Of a stretch of 64,000 nucleotides of DNA, positions 48,192 through 58,511 are shown piece by piece. A program made the translations under genes and the position numbers. Below the pieces are notes generated by a model. That model was given only the letters and a program-made list of their open reading frames with translations, was not told the origin of the DNA and did not search any database. The DNA comes from Oceanospirillum sediminis (GTDB taxonomy: Bacteria; Pseudomonadota; Gammaproteobacteria; Pseudomonadales; Halomonadaceae). The stretch covers positions 51,250-115,249 of the forward strand of contig NZ_JACJFM010000015.1 in the NCBI RefSeq assembly GCF_014164585.1, in the 5' to 3' direction. Within the stretch, counting starts at the first letter, position 1; each line of letters starts with the position of its first letter.

Positions 48192-48219
48192 TTTACATTC
48201 CGGCAGCTCGCCTTAGACT
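48192..48219 (+). promoter_or_regulatory. sigma-70 promoter candidate for mfd
   Basis: TTTACA (48192-48197), 16 bases, TAGACT (48214-48219), about 100 bases before mfd. The remaining intergenic sequence 48011-48191 is AT-rich with no gene seen. Confidence 0.4.
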
Positions 48220-48328
48220 TACGCCACAGAGTACTATTTATTTGTACAGTCTTCAGGATATTCCCTGTGCCGGTGTTCTGAAGCTCAACATCACATTCGA
48301 TTTCAATCAATAGCAATGGACAGGCATC

Positions 48329-51300
48329 ATGCAATTGCAGCTTTCCAGTCGTTCCATTCCGGCTAAAGCCGGAGATACCCGCCATTGGGGCAACCTCTCC
48401 GGCAGCGCAAATGCGCTGGTTATCAGCCAGCTGGCCCGGACACATTCCTCCCTGGTCTGCGTCATCACATCATCCCAGAATGAATCAGAACAGTTGGCAG
48501 AATTGCTGGAGTATTTTTTGCCGGCTGACTACCCGGTATTGCGCATGCCTGACTGGGAAACCCTGCCTTATGATGCGTTCTCCCCCCACCAGGATATTAT
48601 ATCGGAACGCCTGAAGGTACTGTTTCAATTGCCTCTGCTGAATAAAGGCGTACTGGTTGCTCCGGTATCTACTCTGATGCAACGTTTGCCACCGCAGAGT
48701 TATATCAGCGCTTCCACCTTTCTGCTGAAAGCCGGACAGAAGTTTGATGCTCAGGCCATGAGCCGCCAGCTGGAACAGGCCGGTTACCATTGCGTAGACA
48801 ATGTCTATAGTCATGGAGAATATACTGTACGTGGCTCCCTGATGGATCTGTTTCCAATGGGAAGCGATCAGCCTATTCGTATTGATTTGTTCGATGATGA
48901 AATCGATACACTGCGAACCTTTGATCCGGAAACCCAGCGCTCCAGAGAGAAAACAGATAGCATACGTATTCTGCCAGCGCAGGAATATCCATTGGATAAA
49001 TCAGGCATTCAGCAGTTTCGTCTGAATTTCCAGGACAACTTTGACATCGATTTTCGCCAGTGTCCTTTATATGAAGATGTCACTAAAGGCATCCCTTCGC
49101 CCGGACTGGAATATTACCTGCCTCTGTTTTTTGAACAGACCGCCGATCTGTTTTCCTACTTTCCGGATAACACCTTGCTGGTCAATACTGCTCACCCTGA
49201 AGAGCCGGCTCAGAATTTTTTCCAGGAAGCAGAACGACGCTATGAAGACCGGCGCTATGATATCCAGCGACCAATTCTGTCCCCTGCAGATATATTTCTG
49301 CCCGTTGAAGAACTCTTTTCACGCCTGAAGCGCTTTGCACGTATCCAGACCCATACCGATTCGCTGGATGAAAGTAAAGCAGGCTACATAAATCTGCCAT
49401 TCACCCCTCCAGAAGAACTGCCCATTGATGCCCGGCAAAGTCAGCCTCTGGCCAGGGTGGAACAACATATTAATAATAGCCCGGACCGGATTCTGTTCTG
49501 CGCAGAATCTGCCGGTCGCAGGGAAGCCTTGCTGGAACTTCTGGCCCGCATCGGTATCAGGCCTGTTCAGGTTGATAGCTGGCAGGCTTTCTGTGAATCT
49601 GACGAAAAAATCTGTATTGGTGTCGCCCCTCTGTTATCGGGAGTCCATTGCACAAAGCCTGCAATTGAACTAATCAGTGAAAGTCAGCTGTTTGGCCAGC
49701 GAGTATTCCAGAGCCGTCGCCAGCAAAAAGCAACCGATGTTGGTGAATACACCATTCGCAGTCTTACGGAGTTGAAGGAAGGAGCTCCCGTTGTACATAT
49801 TGACCACGGTGTCGGACGCTATCTGGGGCTTCAGGTTCTTGAAATCGACCAGCAAAAAGCAGAATTTCTGACCCTGGAATATGCTGATGGAGCAAAACTC
49901 TATGTACCGGTTGCTTCACTGCATCTGATTTCCCGCTATTCAGGTGGAACCGATGATAATGCTCCATTACATAAACTGGGCACAGAACAGTGGGAAAAAG
50001 CCAAACGCAAGACAGCCGAAAAGATCAGAGATACTGCAGCAGAACTGCTGGATATCTACGCACGTCGAGCCGCCAGAAAAGGTTTCAGTCATGATATGCC
50101 GGAACAGTCCTATGAAGCTTTTGCTGCCGGATTTCCCTTTGAAGAAACCCCGGATCAGGCGGCCGCTATTGCTGCCGTAATTAAAGACATGACATCAGGG
50201 CAACCGATGGACCGGGTCATTTGTGGTGATGTTGGTTTTGGTAAAACGGAAGTGGCCATGCGCGCTACCTTTGTTGCCGTTCAGAGTAGTAAACAGGTTG
50301 CCATTCTGGTGCCGACCACTTTGCTGGCTCAACAGCACTTTGAAAACTTCCGTGATCGCTTTGCAGACTGGCCGGTGCAGGTTGAAGTGCTGTCTCGTTT
50401 TAAATCAGCCAAAGAACAAAAAATCGTTCTGGAAAAACTGGAAAAGGGTCAGGTCGATATTATTATCGGTACCCATAAACTGCTTCAGAAAGATATGAAC
50501 TTCGACAATCTGGGTCTTCTGATCATTGATGAAGAACACAGGTTTGGCGTCCAGCAAAAAGAGAAACTGAAATCTTTACGCTCTGAAGTCGACATTCTGA
50601 CAATGACAGCCACACCCATTCCGCGTACTCTGAATATGGCCATGTCCGGTATTCGGGATTTGTCGATTATTGCCACACCTCCGGCTAAACGATTATCCGT
50701 TAAAACGTTTGTCCGGCCGTTTGATAAAGCCACGATAAAAGAAGCGGTGCTGAGAGAAATCCTGCGTGGCGGACAGCTTTATTTCCTGCATAATGACCTG
50801 AAAACTATTGAAAATGCGGCAGAGGATCTGCGTGTTCTGGTGCCAGAAGCCCGTGTTGGAGTCGCTCACGGTCAGATGCCGGAACGCCAGCTGGAACAGC
50901 TGATGTCAGACTTTTATCATAAACGTTTCAATGTACTGGTATGCTCTACCATCATTGAAACAGGCATCGATATTCCCAGCGCTAATACCATCATTATTGA
51001 ACGTGCCGATAAATTTGGCCTGGCACAGCTGCATCAGTTAAGAGGGCGTGTCGGACGTTCTCATCATCAGGCTTATGCATACCTGATGACCCCGGAAGGG
51101 AAAAAGCTGACATCGGATGCACAGAAGCGCCTGGATGCTATTTCTCAGGCAGAAGATCTGGGATCGGGCTTTACTCTGGCTACTCACGACATGGAAATTC
51201 GTGGAGCCGGTGAATTACTGGGCGAAGGTCAGAGCGGCCAGATGGAGCAGGTCGGCTACAGTCTGTATATGGAAATGCTGGAAAAAGCCGTACAGGCCAT

Positions 51301-51787
51301 CAAACAGGGGAAAACGCCTGATCTGGATAAACCTCTGCACACCGGTAGTGAAGTCAACCTGCGTATCCCGGCTCTGATTCCCGATGACTATCTGCCCGAT
51401 GTGCATAGCCGCCTGATTATGTACAAACGAATTGCTAATGCCAGAGATGATAGCGAACTGAAAGAGCTGCAAGTCGAAATGATTGATCGCTTCGGCTTAC
51501 TGCCTGATGCGCTGAAAAACCTGTTCAATCAGACAAAGCTCAAACTTAAAGCAGAATATCTGGGCATTACCCGGATAGATTGCGGGCCTGAAAGTGGCAT
51601 GTTTGAGTTTGCTGCAGAAACACAGGTTGAACCCCTGGCCATTGTAAAAATGGTACAATCAGCTCCACAGCGCTTTAAACTGGAAGGCGCCAGCAAGCTG
51701 AAGTTTACCGATCTGATGAAACAACCTGAAAGCCGTTTCCGGATCGTGGAAGACCTGATTAAGAAGCTGACACCTCAGTCAGCATAA
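48329..51787 (+). CDS. mfd: transcription-repair coupling factor
   Basis: DNA translocase that removes RNA polymerase stalled at lesions and recruits UvrA. In order: the UvrB-homology module (about 1-350), the RNA polymerase-interaction domain (about 475-545, GAPVVHIDHGVGRYLGLQ), the RecG-like helicase with Walker A CGDVGFGKTEVA near 632 and DEEH near 733, the TRG region, and the C-terminal UvrA-masking domain. Its 1152 residues match E. coli (1148). It is followed after 5 bases by csiV. Confidence 0.98.
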   Translation: MQLQLSSRSIPAKAGDTRHWGNLSGSANALVISQLARTHSSLVCVITSSQNESEQLAELLEYFLPADYPVLRMPDWETLPYDAFSPHQDIISERLKVLFQLPLLNKGVLVAPVSTLMQRLPPQSYISASTFLLKAGQKFDAQAMSRQLEQAGYHCVDNVYSHGEYTVRGSLMDLFPMGSDQPIRIDLFDDEIDTLRTFDPETQRSREKTDSIRILPAQEYPLDKSGIQQFRLNFQDNFDIDFRQCPLYEDVTKGIPSPGLEYYLPLFFEQTADLFSYFPDNTLLVNTAHPEEPAQNFFQEAERRYEDRRYDIQRPILSPADIFLPVEELFSRLKRFARIQTHTDSLDESKAGYINLPFTPPEELPIDARQSQPLARVEQHINNSPDRILFCAESAGRREALLELLARIGIRPVQVDSWQAFCESDEKICIGVAPLLSGVHCTKPAIELISESQLFGQRVFQSRRQQKATDVGEYTIRSLTELKEGAPVVHIDHGVGRYLGLQVLEIDQQKAEFLTLEYADGAKLYVPVASLHLISRYSGGTDDNAPLHKLGTEQWEKAKRKTAEKIRDTAAELLDIYARRAARKGFSHDMPEQSYEAFAAGFPFEETPDQAAAIAAVIKDMTSGQPMDRVICGDVGFGKTEVAMRATFVAVQSSKQVAILVPTTLLAQQHFENFRDRFADWPVQVEVLSRFKSAKEQKIVLEKLEKGQVDIIIGTHKLLQKDMNFDNLGLLIIDEEHRFGVQQKEKLKSLRSEVDILTMTATPIPRTLNMAMSGIRDLSIIATPPAKRLSVKTFVRPFDKATIKEAVLREILRGGQLYFLHNDLKTIENAAEDLRVLVPEARVGVAHGQMPERQLEQLMSDFYHKRFNVLVCSTIIETGIDIPSANTIIIERADKFGLAQLHQLRGRVGRSHHQAYAYLMTPEGKKLTSDAQKRLDAISQAEDLGSGFTLATHDMEIRGAGELLGEGQSGQMEQVGYSLYMEMLEKAVQAIKQGKTPDLDKPLHTGSEVNLRIPALIPDDYLPDVHSRLIMYKRIANARDDSELKELQVEMIDRFGLLPDALKNLFNQTKLKLKAEYLGITRIDCGPESGMFEFAAETQVEPLAIVKMVQSAPQRFKLEGASKLKFTDLMKQPESRFRIVEDLIKKLTPQSA

Positions 51788-51792
51788 CCCGA

Positions 51793-52560
51793 ATGGAAAT
51801 AAACTCAGGATTGAATATTGTGACCCAAACAGAGACCCATAAAACTCTGCGAGTCATCGCCTGGCTAACAACTCTGATACTGGCCAGCACTCCCCTGACA
51901 GCGACGGCTAATAATGAGGGGCGACGCTATATCGCAGAGTTACTGGTATTCAGTTATGAAAACAAAGAACCCGGTTTATCAGAGAAATGGCGAGAGAATC
52001 AGCAAATAGAACTGCCATCTTACTATCAGGCACTCTATAAACGTTCTGATATCCGTATGTCAGAGCTGGATTCCATCGCTTCTCAGCCTGTTTCTGCGGC
52101 ACCAACGGGGCTGGCACCTTTAAGCGGAAAACAGATCCGCGCACTGAAAAATGGCACAACACCAGAGTATTTCATCTATGCCAACCACCGCCATTTACTT
52201 AACGGCCAGGCCAACCGCCTGAAGCGCAATGGCGATCATCGGATTCTGTTCCATGAATCCTGGCATATGACAGCACGTGGAAAAGGAAAAAGTCTGCCCA
52301 TCCGTATTCGCGGCGGCCAACGCTTTGGCAATCAGTATGAACTGGATGGTACTATCAGCATATCTATTGCCCGTTACCTCCATGTATCGACGAACTTGTA
52401 CCTGTCAGAATTCAGTGCGACAGAAACTGCAGATGGCCAGAGAAGTTTTCGCACCAGCCAGGTCATTCCAATGAAACAAACCCGGAAGATGCGTAGCAGA
52501 GAACTCCACTACATCGATCATCCGGCCTTTGGCATTCTGGTTCGGTTTACCCCAATGTAA
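51793..52560 (+). CDS. csiV: CsiV-like periplasmic protein (peptidoglycan-associated)
   Basis: A 255-residue protein with a signal peptide (hydrophobic VIAWLTTLILASTPLTATA, cleavage near residue 40) and a mature domain with YIAELLVFSY near its start and the C-terminal LHYIDHPAFGILVRFTP, as expected for the CsiV family (Pfam PF10972 by memory). The position directly after mfd matches pseudomonads. A GTG at codon 10 with AGGA upstream is an alternative start. The family is reported as a cell-wall inhibitor-type factor; its role here is unproven. Confidence 0.8.
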   Translation: MEINSGLNIVTQTETHKTLRVIAWLTTLILASTPLTATANNEGRRYIAELLVFSYENKEPGLSEKWRENQQIELPSYYQALYKRSDIRMSELDSIASQPVSAAPTGLAPLSGKQIRALKNGTTPEYFIYANHRHLLNGQANRLKRNGDHRILFHESWHMTARGKGKSLPIRIRGGQRFGNQYELDGTISISIARYLHVSTNLYLSEFSATETADGQRSFRTSQVIPMKQTRKMRSRELHYIDHPAFGILVRFTPM

Positions 52561-52568
52561 AACGACAC

Positions 52569-52604
52569 AGGGAGCTGCAAGTAACAGCAGCTCCCTTAAT
52601 TTCT
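52569..52604 (+). terminator. rho-independent terminator after csiV
   Basis: A 10-bp stem AGGGAGCTGC / GCAGCTCCCT (8-base loop) followed by TTAATTTCTTT. It lies between convergent csiV and the chemoreceptor gene. Confidence 0.78.
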
Positions 52605-52631
52605 TTACAAGCACCGTTCACATCTGATTGT

Positions 52632-54494
52632 TCAGACTCTGAAAATAGACACGGCCTGCTTTAATTCACCCGCCTGAGCTGAAATATCATCACTGGCCTG
52701 AGAGTTTTTCTGCACGGCAGCCGAAGCATCAATGGTAATATCCCGGATAACAGTCACATTCTGGCCAACTTCGTTAGCGACACAACTCTGCTGCTCAATA
52801 GCCGTTGCAATCTGAGTGGCCATATCAGAGATTTCTGTTACATCCCCGGTAATAGCAATCAGTACAGATTCAGCCTGAGCGGCTTGCTCCCGGCTCTCTG
52901 AACCTCTTTGTCTGCACTGGCCCATCAACCGGACAATACTTTGTGTTTTTTCCTGAAGTGATCCGATAATAACAGCAATTTCCTGAGTCGCCTCCTGAGT
53001 ACGCCCTGCCAGAGCACGCACTTCATCAGCTACCACAGCAAACCCTCTTCCTTGCTCACCGGCTCTGGCCGCTTCAATTGCAGCATTCAGAGCCAGTAAA
53101 TTAGTTTGTTCAGCAATTCCCTGAATAACTTCCAGTACCGATCCGATTGTCTCACTTTGCTCAGATAAATCGCTGACAGTTTGCCCTGAACCTTCCAGCT
53201 GATCAGAAAGCACCCGGATACTATCTATAGCCTGTTGAACCTTCTCCTGCCCATCTTTTGCATTATTATGAGTGGCATTAGCCTTCATTGCCGTATTTTC
53301 AGTATTCAGAGCAATCTCTTCAATCGTACTAACCATCTCAGTAACTGAGCTGGTCACCTGATCGGTCTCTGCCAATTGTCGATCCATATCGTTAGCCGTC
53401 CGGCCTGCATTTTCTGAGAGCTCTCCGGTAGAATGATTCATCTTGTCCACAGCATGGTTCACTCTGATAATCACATTCTGAAAACTGGTAAGCATCTGAT
53501 TCAGCGCTTTTGCCATTTCTGTAATTTCATCACGCCCTTGCTCTTTCACTCTCAGACTCAGATCATGACTCTGATGAATATCCATTATAGAACCCTGAAT
53601 GGCTTTAATCGGATTAAAGACTGAACGGGCAATCAACCAGGCCGTTACAGAGCTGAGAATCAGCATACCTGAAAAAACCAGTATCGAAATCAGCCGAGCT
53701 CTGTCAATACTGGACTTCAACATAAGCTGCACCTGCCCAAATGTCTTTGCCAGTAGAGCTTCTGTCTTATGTACAGTGCTGCGCATAGCCATACGTAAGC
53801 CCTCTTTGCTGCTTAATCCCAGCCGCTGCGCACCAGCAATATAAGCCATAAATTTCTGACTATACTGACTGGAAAGATCAGACAAACGTTGCTTTTCTTC
53901 ATTGCTGACCGGAAGCATTGCTATCTGTTGATTCAGTTTAGCGATCAGTTTTTTAAACCGGTCCTGATACTTCAGATCACTCCGAAGCATAAAGTCTTTT
54001 TCGGCTCGTCTCAGCTGCAACATAGTGACCAGAACTGAATCCGCCTCATTTTTTTTCAGCTCTGACTCGATGGCATGTACTGCCTGCCTTAGATCTCCGG
54101 TAAGTCCCGACTCAGGGTCCACCCCCATTTCAACCACAGCATCGACCACCTCATGAAATCGCTGTTGATAATCCAGAACAATACGTTGCAATTCAGGTAA
54201 CTCCCGAACAACCAATTCATATCGTTCCAGAATATCCTGCAATGTTTTCTGATCTGCCTGCATCAACTCGATTTTCTGGTCAAATTTCTGCTGATATGCC
54301 GTATCTTTTCTGGCCAGAAAATCCTTTTCATCTCTTCTGAGCTGTAGCATGTCCGCTTCCAGCTTAAGCGCAAAAACTTTACCTGTATTAAGGTCATCCA
54401 CTTTGTTCAGAGTAAAAGTAAACAGAGAATACATCACTGCCATTGCTCCCATAGCAATCGCAGTATTCAGAATCAGTTTATGTCTGATCAGCAT
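52632..54494 (-). CDS. methyl-accepting chemotaxis protein with HBM-type sensor
   Basis: A 620-residue chemoreceptor. TM1 at 8-28, a periplasmic helical bimodular (HBM) sensor (about 35-265) recognised by its duplicated LRRDEKDF and LRRAEKDF segments, TM2 at 267-290, HAMP at about 291-345, and the signalling hairpin with the universal tip [20 protein letters not shown]. No C-terminal CheR-binding pentapeptide is present. HBM receptors such as McpS sense organic acids, but the ligand here cannot be told. It stands alone, with no che genes nearby. Confidence 0.93.
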   Translation of the reverse strand: MLIRHKLILNTAIAMGAMAVMYSLFTFTLNKVDDLNTGKVFALKLEADMLQLRRDEKDFLARKDTAYQQKFDQKIELMQADQKTLQDILERYELVVRELPELQRIVLDYQQRFHEVVDAVVEMGVDPESGLTGDLRQAVHAIESELKKNEADSVLVTMLQLRRAEKDFMLRSDLKYQDRFKKLIAKLNQQIAMLPVSNEEKQRLSDLSSQYSQKFMAYIAGAQRLGLSSKEGLRMAMRSTVHKTEALLAKTFGQVQLMLKSSIDRARLISILVFSGMLILSSVTAWLIARSVFNPIKAIQGSIMDIHQSHDLSLRVKEQGRDEITEMAKALNQMLTSFQNVIIRVNHAVDKMNHSTGELSENAGRTANDMDRQLAETDQVTSSVTEMVSTIEEIALNTENTAMKANATHNNAKDGQEKVQQAIDSIRVLSDQLEGSGQTVSDLSEQSETIGSVLEVIQGIAEQTNLLALNAAIEAARAGEQGRGFAVVADEVRALAGRTQEATQEIAVIIGSLQEKTQSIVRLMGQCRQRGSESREQAAQAESVLIAITGDVTEISDMATQIATAIEQQSCVANEVGQNVTVIRDITIDASAAVQKNSQASDDISAQAGELKQAVSIFRV

Positions 54495-54944
54495 ATTCAG
54501 AGCACCTCAGAGCAGAATTTTTGCATCCGGACTGCAATCAATAAAACGACCAGCCATCCAGACCAGTCCAGAATACTTAACCCTTCGCTAACGCGGATAT
54601 ATCTTCAGCCAGTTATCTTCAAGCGCCTGTTTTTCCTCTGCCCCATTTAATACATACGCTATTACATTAAAATTCATACCATCGGTGTCATCTGGCATAG
54701 AAGCCGTTACCTTAGTACCCGCAGTGTTGAGGGGGCATAGACATCCTCTGAAAAATGAAATATCGGTACTGGCAGGAGATACTCCAGAAAGACATCACGA
54801 CAAAACTAGTCAGGCCAGAAAGCCAATGCTTCCGGTAATCATCCATGATTAATATTCAGAATAGAGGAAAAAAAACGTTCTGCAGGCATTCATATGCACC
54901 GGAACAAAAATAATCATCCAGAAAGAGGAGCTTATGTCGCTGAC
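54495..54944. other. intergenic region with a start-less open frame
   Basis: These 450 bases lie between the chemoreceptor and the GGDEF-EAL gene. On the minus strand a frame from about 54802 to the stop at 54588 is open for about 70 codons but lacks a good start until ATG 54698. That ATG would give 36 residues (MPDDTDGMNFNVIAYVLNGA onward, ending KIYPR), with AAGG 11 bases upstream. It may be a small protein or the remnant of a longer gene. Nothing else is recognised. Confidence 0.3.
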
Positions 54945-57233
54945 TCAACGAGCCTCTGATATATCCGGCCTGTGATTCTCAAGCCAGTGTATAAACTCAC
55001 CGGATGGCAGCGCAGGACTGAACAGATATCCCTGCGCCATGTGGCAACCATGCTGCCTGAGAAAATCCAGCTGTTCCTGAGTTTCAACGCCTTCTGCCAC
55101 TACCTTAAGATTCAGTGCCTTAGCCATAGCAAAAATAGCAATAACGATTGCAGAATCCTCTGGAGCTGCAGGTAAACGAGAGATAAAACTCCGGTCGATC
55201 TTCATAGTTTCAATAGGCAATTTTTTCAGATAATTCAAAGAGGAATAGCCAGTACCGAAATCATCCATAGTGACAGAAATACCCAGTTGCTTAAGATTAT
55301 TTAACCGGGAAACCGACTCAAGAAAGTCTTCCACTACCGCATACTCTGTAATTTCAAGTTCAAGCTCCCCCTGCTCAATACCATTCTCTTCAATCTGCCG
55401 TTGAATAAATGGAAACAACCCCTGGTCACTCAGTTGCTTAGGTGACAGATTAACCGCAATGGATACCCCTTTATAGCCTGCTTGCTTCCATTGGCTTATC
55501 TGGAGACACGCCCGGCGTATTACCCAGTAACCCAGCTCACAAATCAGATTTGTACGCTCAGCAACCGGAATAAATTCATCAGGATAAAAGACCGTCTGCC
55601 CCTGATTCTGCCATCGGATTAAAGCTTCAGCACTGGTAAAACAGATGTCATCTCCCGTCAGATCGGCTTTTGGCTGAAAATGCAGCTGCAGACCATCCTG
55701 GCGGATAGCTTCTTTCAATTTATCTTCTATTTGCTGCTGTTTCTTCCTTAGTTCATTCAGTTCTGATGAATAAAATCTGACCTGGGCACGCCCTGAATCT
55801 TTTGCCTGGTACATGGCCGAATCAGCCTGGGTAATCAGTTCACTGGCACTGGATGCCTCTTCAGGAAAGCGGGAGATCCCAACACTGGCACCAGGCCTGA
55901 CAGAGCATTGACCAATGAGCAATGGCTGATTTGCCAGCCGAACCAGATCTTTCCCAATAACCGCCAGATCATGTTCTGAGCCATAATGCGTGATAATGAT
56001 GGTGAATTCGTCACCACCAATACGATATAACACATCGTACTCTCTCAAGCGTTCCTTAAAGATACGGGTAACCGCAATCAGGACCTGGTCTCCGATATCA
56101 TGACCATAACGATCATTAATCCACTTAAAATTATCCAGATCCAGATAGATTAAACCGACACTGCTTTCCTCTCTGGCAGCCCTGCTCACTTCAACATCCA
56201 GCTGACTCAGAAAAGAATGCCGGTTCGGAATCTGAGTCAGAGTATCCAGGTACGCCAGGGATAGCAGACGGGACTCGGTTTCCTTTTTCTCCGTTATATC
56301 GGATAAGACCCCAACCAGAGTACTCTGTGTATTTTTGATTTCGACCAGATTCAGGCTCAGCCAGGCCGGAAAAGTTCTGCCATCATGCCGATGGCCAATA
56401 ACCTCTCCTGACCAGCCTTCATGGCCGAGTTTCAACAAGCGCAGTGCTTCTTTGAAATTACCTTCTGGCCATCCTGAGAAGTAAATTGCAGGTGCTTCTT
56501 CCGTATTATCTGATTGCCAGCCAGTCATATCACAATAAGCCGGATTAGCATCCAGAAGAGCCCCCTGTAAATCAGTAACGAAGACAGCCTCTGTCAGCGC
56601 ATCCATCGCTTTATTATTAACTTCCAGTGCCTGCATTGGCCGCACCAGAGCATGGCGAAGGCTTAGAAATAAAGAACCGACCAAAATACTCCCAAGTACC
56701 AGTATCTGTGCCACTTCAAGCATAAGGCTCTGATACAGATCATCCTTGAACGCATCATCCTTGTACCGGACCTCAACCTGGCCGATAGTCACCAGGCCTG
56801 ATTGCACAGGATAACCCACTCTGTTATTCAGAGAAGACCAGAAGCCACCATGTATAGTCTTATTAAAAGTCTCAACCTGATACCCGGCCCGGACTTTTCC
56901 GACATACAACTGGCCAAAATTACCATACACCATTACACCCTGCACAAATTCCGTGTGCATTTCAGAATCCAGAATAGCCGATACCATACTAATAGAGTAA
57001 GCTTCGTCATGTTCTTTGTTGTACAAATCCTGTACTGCTGGCCTGACCGCATAGGCGACACGACTGGCAACAGCCATACCCCGTTCTTCCAGGCTACTAA
57101 TCATCAGTTCCCGGGTTTGCTGATAGCGTACCAGTACAAACCCACTCATAATCAGAAAAGTGATAAGGCTCAAGATGATAAACAAACGAACATCTGGTTT
57201 ACTGAACATTATTTGTCGTAGAGTCCAAACCAT
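54945..57233 (-). CDS. PAS-GGDEF-EAL cyclic-di-GMP enzyme
   Basis: A 762-residue membrane signalling protein. TM1 at 17-36, a periplasmic domain of about 135 residues, TM2 at about 175-193, PAS at about 205-320, GGDEF intact at 406-410 with an I-site RxxD (397-400), and EAL at 536-538 with DDFGTGYSSL downstream. Both catalytic motifs are complete, so it may make or break c-di-GMP. The start is ATG 57233 or the ATG at 57209; the latter overlaps the upstream frame's stop as TAATG. Neither has a clear ribosome site. Confidence 0.92.
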   Translation of the reverse strand: MVWTLRQIMFSKPDVRLFIILSLITFLIMSGFVLVRYQQTRELMISSLEERGMAVASRVAYAVRPAVQDLYNKEHDEAYSISMVSAILDSEMHTEFVQGVMVYGNFGQLYVGKVRAGYQVETFNKTIHGGFWSSLNNRVGYPVQSGLVTIGQVEVRYKDDAFKDDLYQSLMLEVAQILVLGSILVGSLFLSLRHALVRPMQALEVNNKAMDALTEAVFVTDLQGALLDANPAYCDMTGWQSDNTEEAPAIYFSGWPEGNFKEALRLLKLGHEGWSGEVIGHRHDGRTFPAWLSLNLVEIKNTQSTLVGVLSDITEKKETESRLLSLAYLDTLTQIPNRHSFLSQLDVEVSRAAREESSVGLIYLDLDNFKWINDRYGHDIGDQVLIAVTRIFKERLREYDVLYRIGGDEFTIIITHYGSEHDLAVIGKDLVRLANQPLLIGQCSVRPGASVGISRFPEEASSASELITQADSAMYQAKDSGRAQVRFYSSELNELRKKQQQIEDKLKEAIRQDGLQLHFQPKADLTGDDICFTSAEALIRWQNQGQTVFYPDEFIPVAERTNLICELGYWVIRRACLQISQWKQAGYKGVSIAVNLSPKQLSDQGLFPFIQRQIEENGIEQGELELEITEYAVVEDFLESVSRLNNLKQLGISVTMDDFGTGYSSLNYLKKLPIETMKIDRSFISRLPAAPEDSAIVIAIFAMAKALNLKVVAEGVETQEQLDFLRQHGCHMAQGYLFSPALPSGEFIHWLENHRPDISEAR

Positions 57234-57451
57234 TGATAGTAATTATCGTAACGCACTTTAAATTGCTTTTTCTGATCAATAATACGCCGACTCATCAGAT
57301 CTTTGCCGGCATAATGCCGCAACGCGTTGTTTGAAGCCTCCCGCCACCGAAGCAGGTTGTCCCCCGGATAAGAGGATAATCCGAACCTTCCAAAACCCCA
57401 TACCAGACAGGCCTCCACAGATTTCAGAATAAATGCCTTATTTACAAGCAT
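57209..57451 (-). CDS. hypothetical 80-residue protein upstream of the GGDEF-EAL gene
   Basis: A frame from ATG 57451 (extension to TTG 57457 possible) whose stop TAA overlaps an ATG of the GGDEF-EAL gene. It encodes LVWGFGRFGLSSYPGDN and a charged tail KQFKVRYDNYYQWFGLYDK. The frame is open without a start for about 20 codons upstream, so it could be the C-terminal remnant of a longer gene. I do not recognise a family. No signal peptide is seen from this start. Confidence 0.4.
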   Translation of the reverse strand: MLVNKAFILKSVEACLVWGFGRFGLSSYPGDNLLRWREASNNALRHYAGKDLMSRRIIDQKKQFKVRYDNYYQWFGLYDK

Positions 57452-57635
57452 ATACAAGCTTTCAAAATTCTGCTCAATAAAGCGGAATAAAAAATGAAAC
57501 TTCTTGTTATTATATTATGTTAACGGGCAAAGGGACGTCTGAACTGAAGAAACGCAGCTTATTTCAGACTAGACTTATTCAGCAAGAAAACATAACTGGC
57601 GACACGGAACAGCGGCCATATATCCGGAGTATATT

Positions 57636-58421
57636 ATGAGGAAGTGTGCATCTGTTCTGGCCATTTATAGCCTGCTACTTTTCAACCCGACATCCACGCC
57701 TGCACAAGCTGAGGATCAGTTAGAGGAGTTCAACCAGTCATCGGAGAAACGCCCTGTCAGTATGGCTTGCGCTATGTTCCCTCCTTACAAAATAGAAAGT
57801 AAGAATAAGAAACAACCTCACTCCGGTATCGATCTTGAAGTCATACAGGCTGCTTTCTCAGTGGCAGGCCGGGAGGTTGATTTTAATTTCTACCCCTGGA
57901 AGCGTACCGTGAAAATGGCAGAAAGGGGGCAAACCGATGCATTATGCGGGTGTGCCTACAGACCAGAACGGGGAAAAAGCTTTATCTACTCCGATATGCT
58001 TGGGCTTCATAGTCAGGGAATATTTATTAATGAAGAATCGGATTTTCACACCGTTGAACAACTGGATGACCTGAGAGGCCGGAGTATTGCTGCCGTCAGA
58101 GGCTATGCAGTACATAAGGAGTTGCAGGATAAAAAAGATATTCGTGCAGTAGAAGCCAATGATGACACCCAACTACTCAGATTGCTGCTGGCTAACCGGG
58201 TGGATGCCATCTACTCCTACAGAGATATCATTCTCTATCGAATGGCCATGAATTCAGAAACCCGGCATATCCGTTATTACGAGCTTAACAGCCAGCCCTA
58301 TTATCTGTGTTTTTCCCGCAACCGACCAGATATCGAAGATATCGTACAGGATTTCAATAAGGGGCTGCGTACTATTCGCTTTAATGGCACCTATAACCGA
58401 ATCTGGGAAAGCTACCGGTAA
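57636..58421 (+). CDS. periplasmic amino-acid-type substrate-binding protein
   Basis: A 261-residue SBP-bac-3-like protein. Signal peptide with cleavage after PAQA (about residue 25), then the bilobed fold: FPPYKIE near the N-terminus, SGIDLEVIQAAF, the FYPWKRTVKMAERGQTDALCG segment, DDLRGRSIAAVRGYAV, and C-terminal FNKGLRTIRFNGTYNRIW. GGAG lies eight bases before ATG 57636. No ABC permease or ATPase is nearby, so it may be an orphan sensor-type binding protein. It is divergent from the GGDEF-EAL unit. The ligand is unknown. Confidence 0.88.
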   Translation: MRKCASVLAIYSLLLFNPTSTPAQAEDQLEEFNQSSEKRPVSMACAMFPPYKIESKNKKQPHSGIDLEVIQAAFSVAGREVDFNFYPWKRTVKMAERGQTDALCGCAYRPERGKSFIYSDMLGLHSQGIFINEESDFHTVEQLDDLRGRSIAAVRGYAVHKELQDKKDIRAVEANDDTQLLRLLLANRVDAIYSYRDIILYRMAMNSETRHIRYYELNSQPYYLCFSRNRPDIEDIVQDFNKGLRTIRFNGTYNRIWESYR

Positions 58422-58511
58422 TCTCTGATCATTTCCCCTCTGTTTTCATTAAATCGGAAGAGAAGACGTTACCGGTTATGCCATAAGCCGAATAATCTGT
58501 CTGTCATGATA

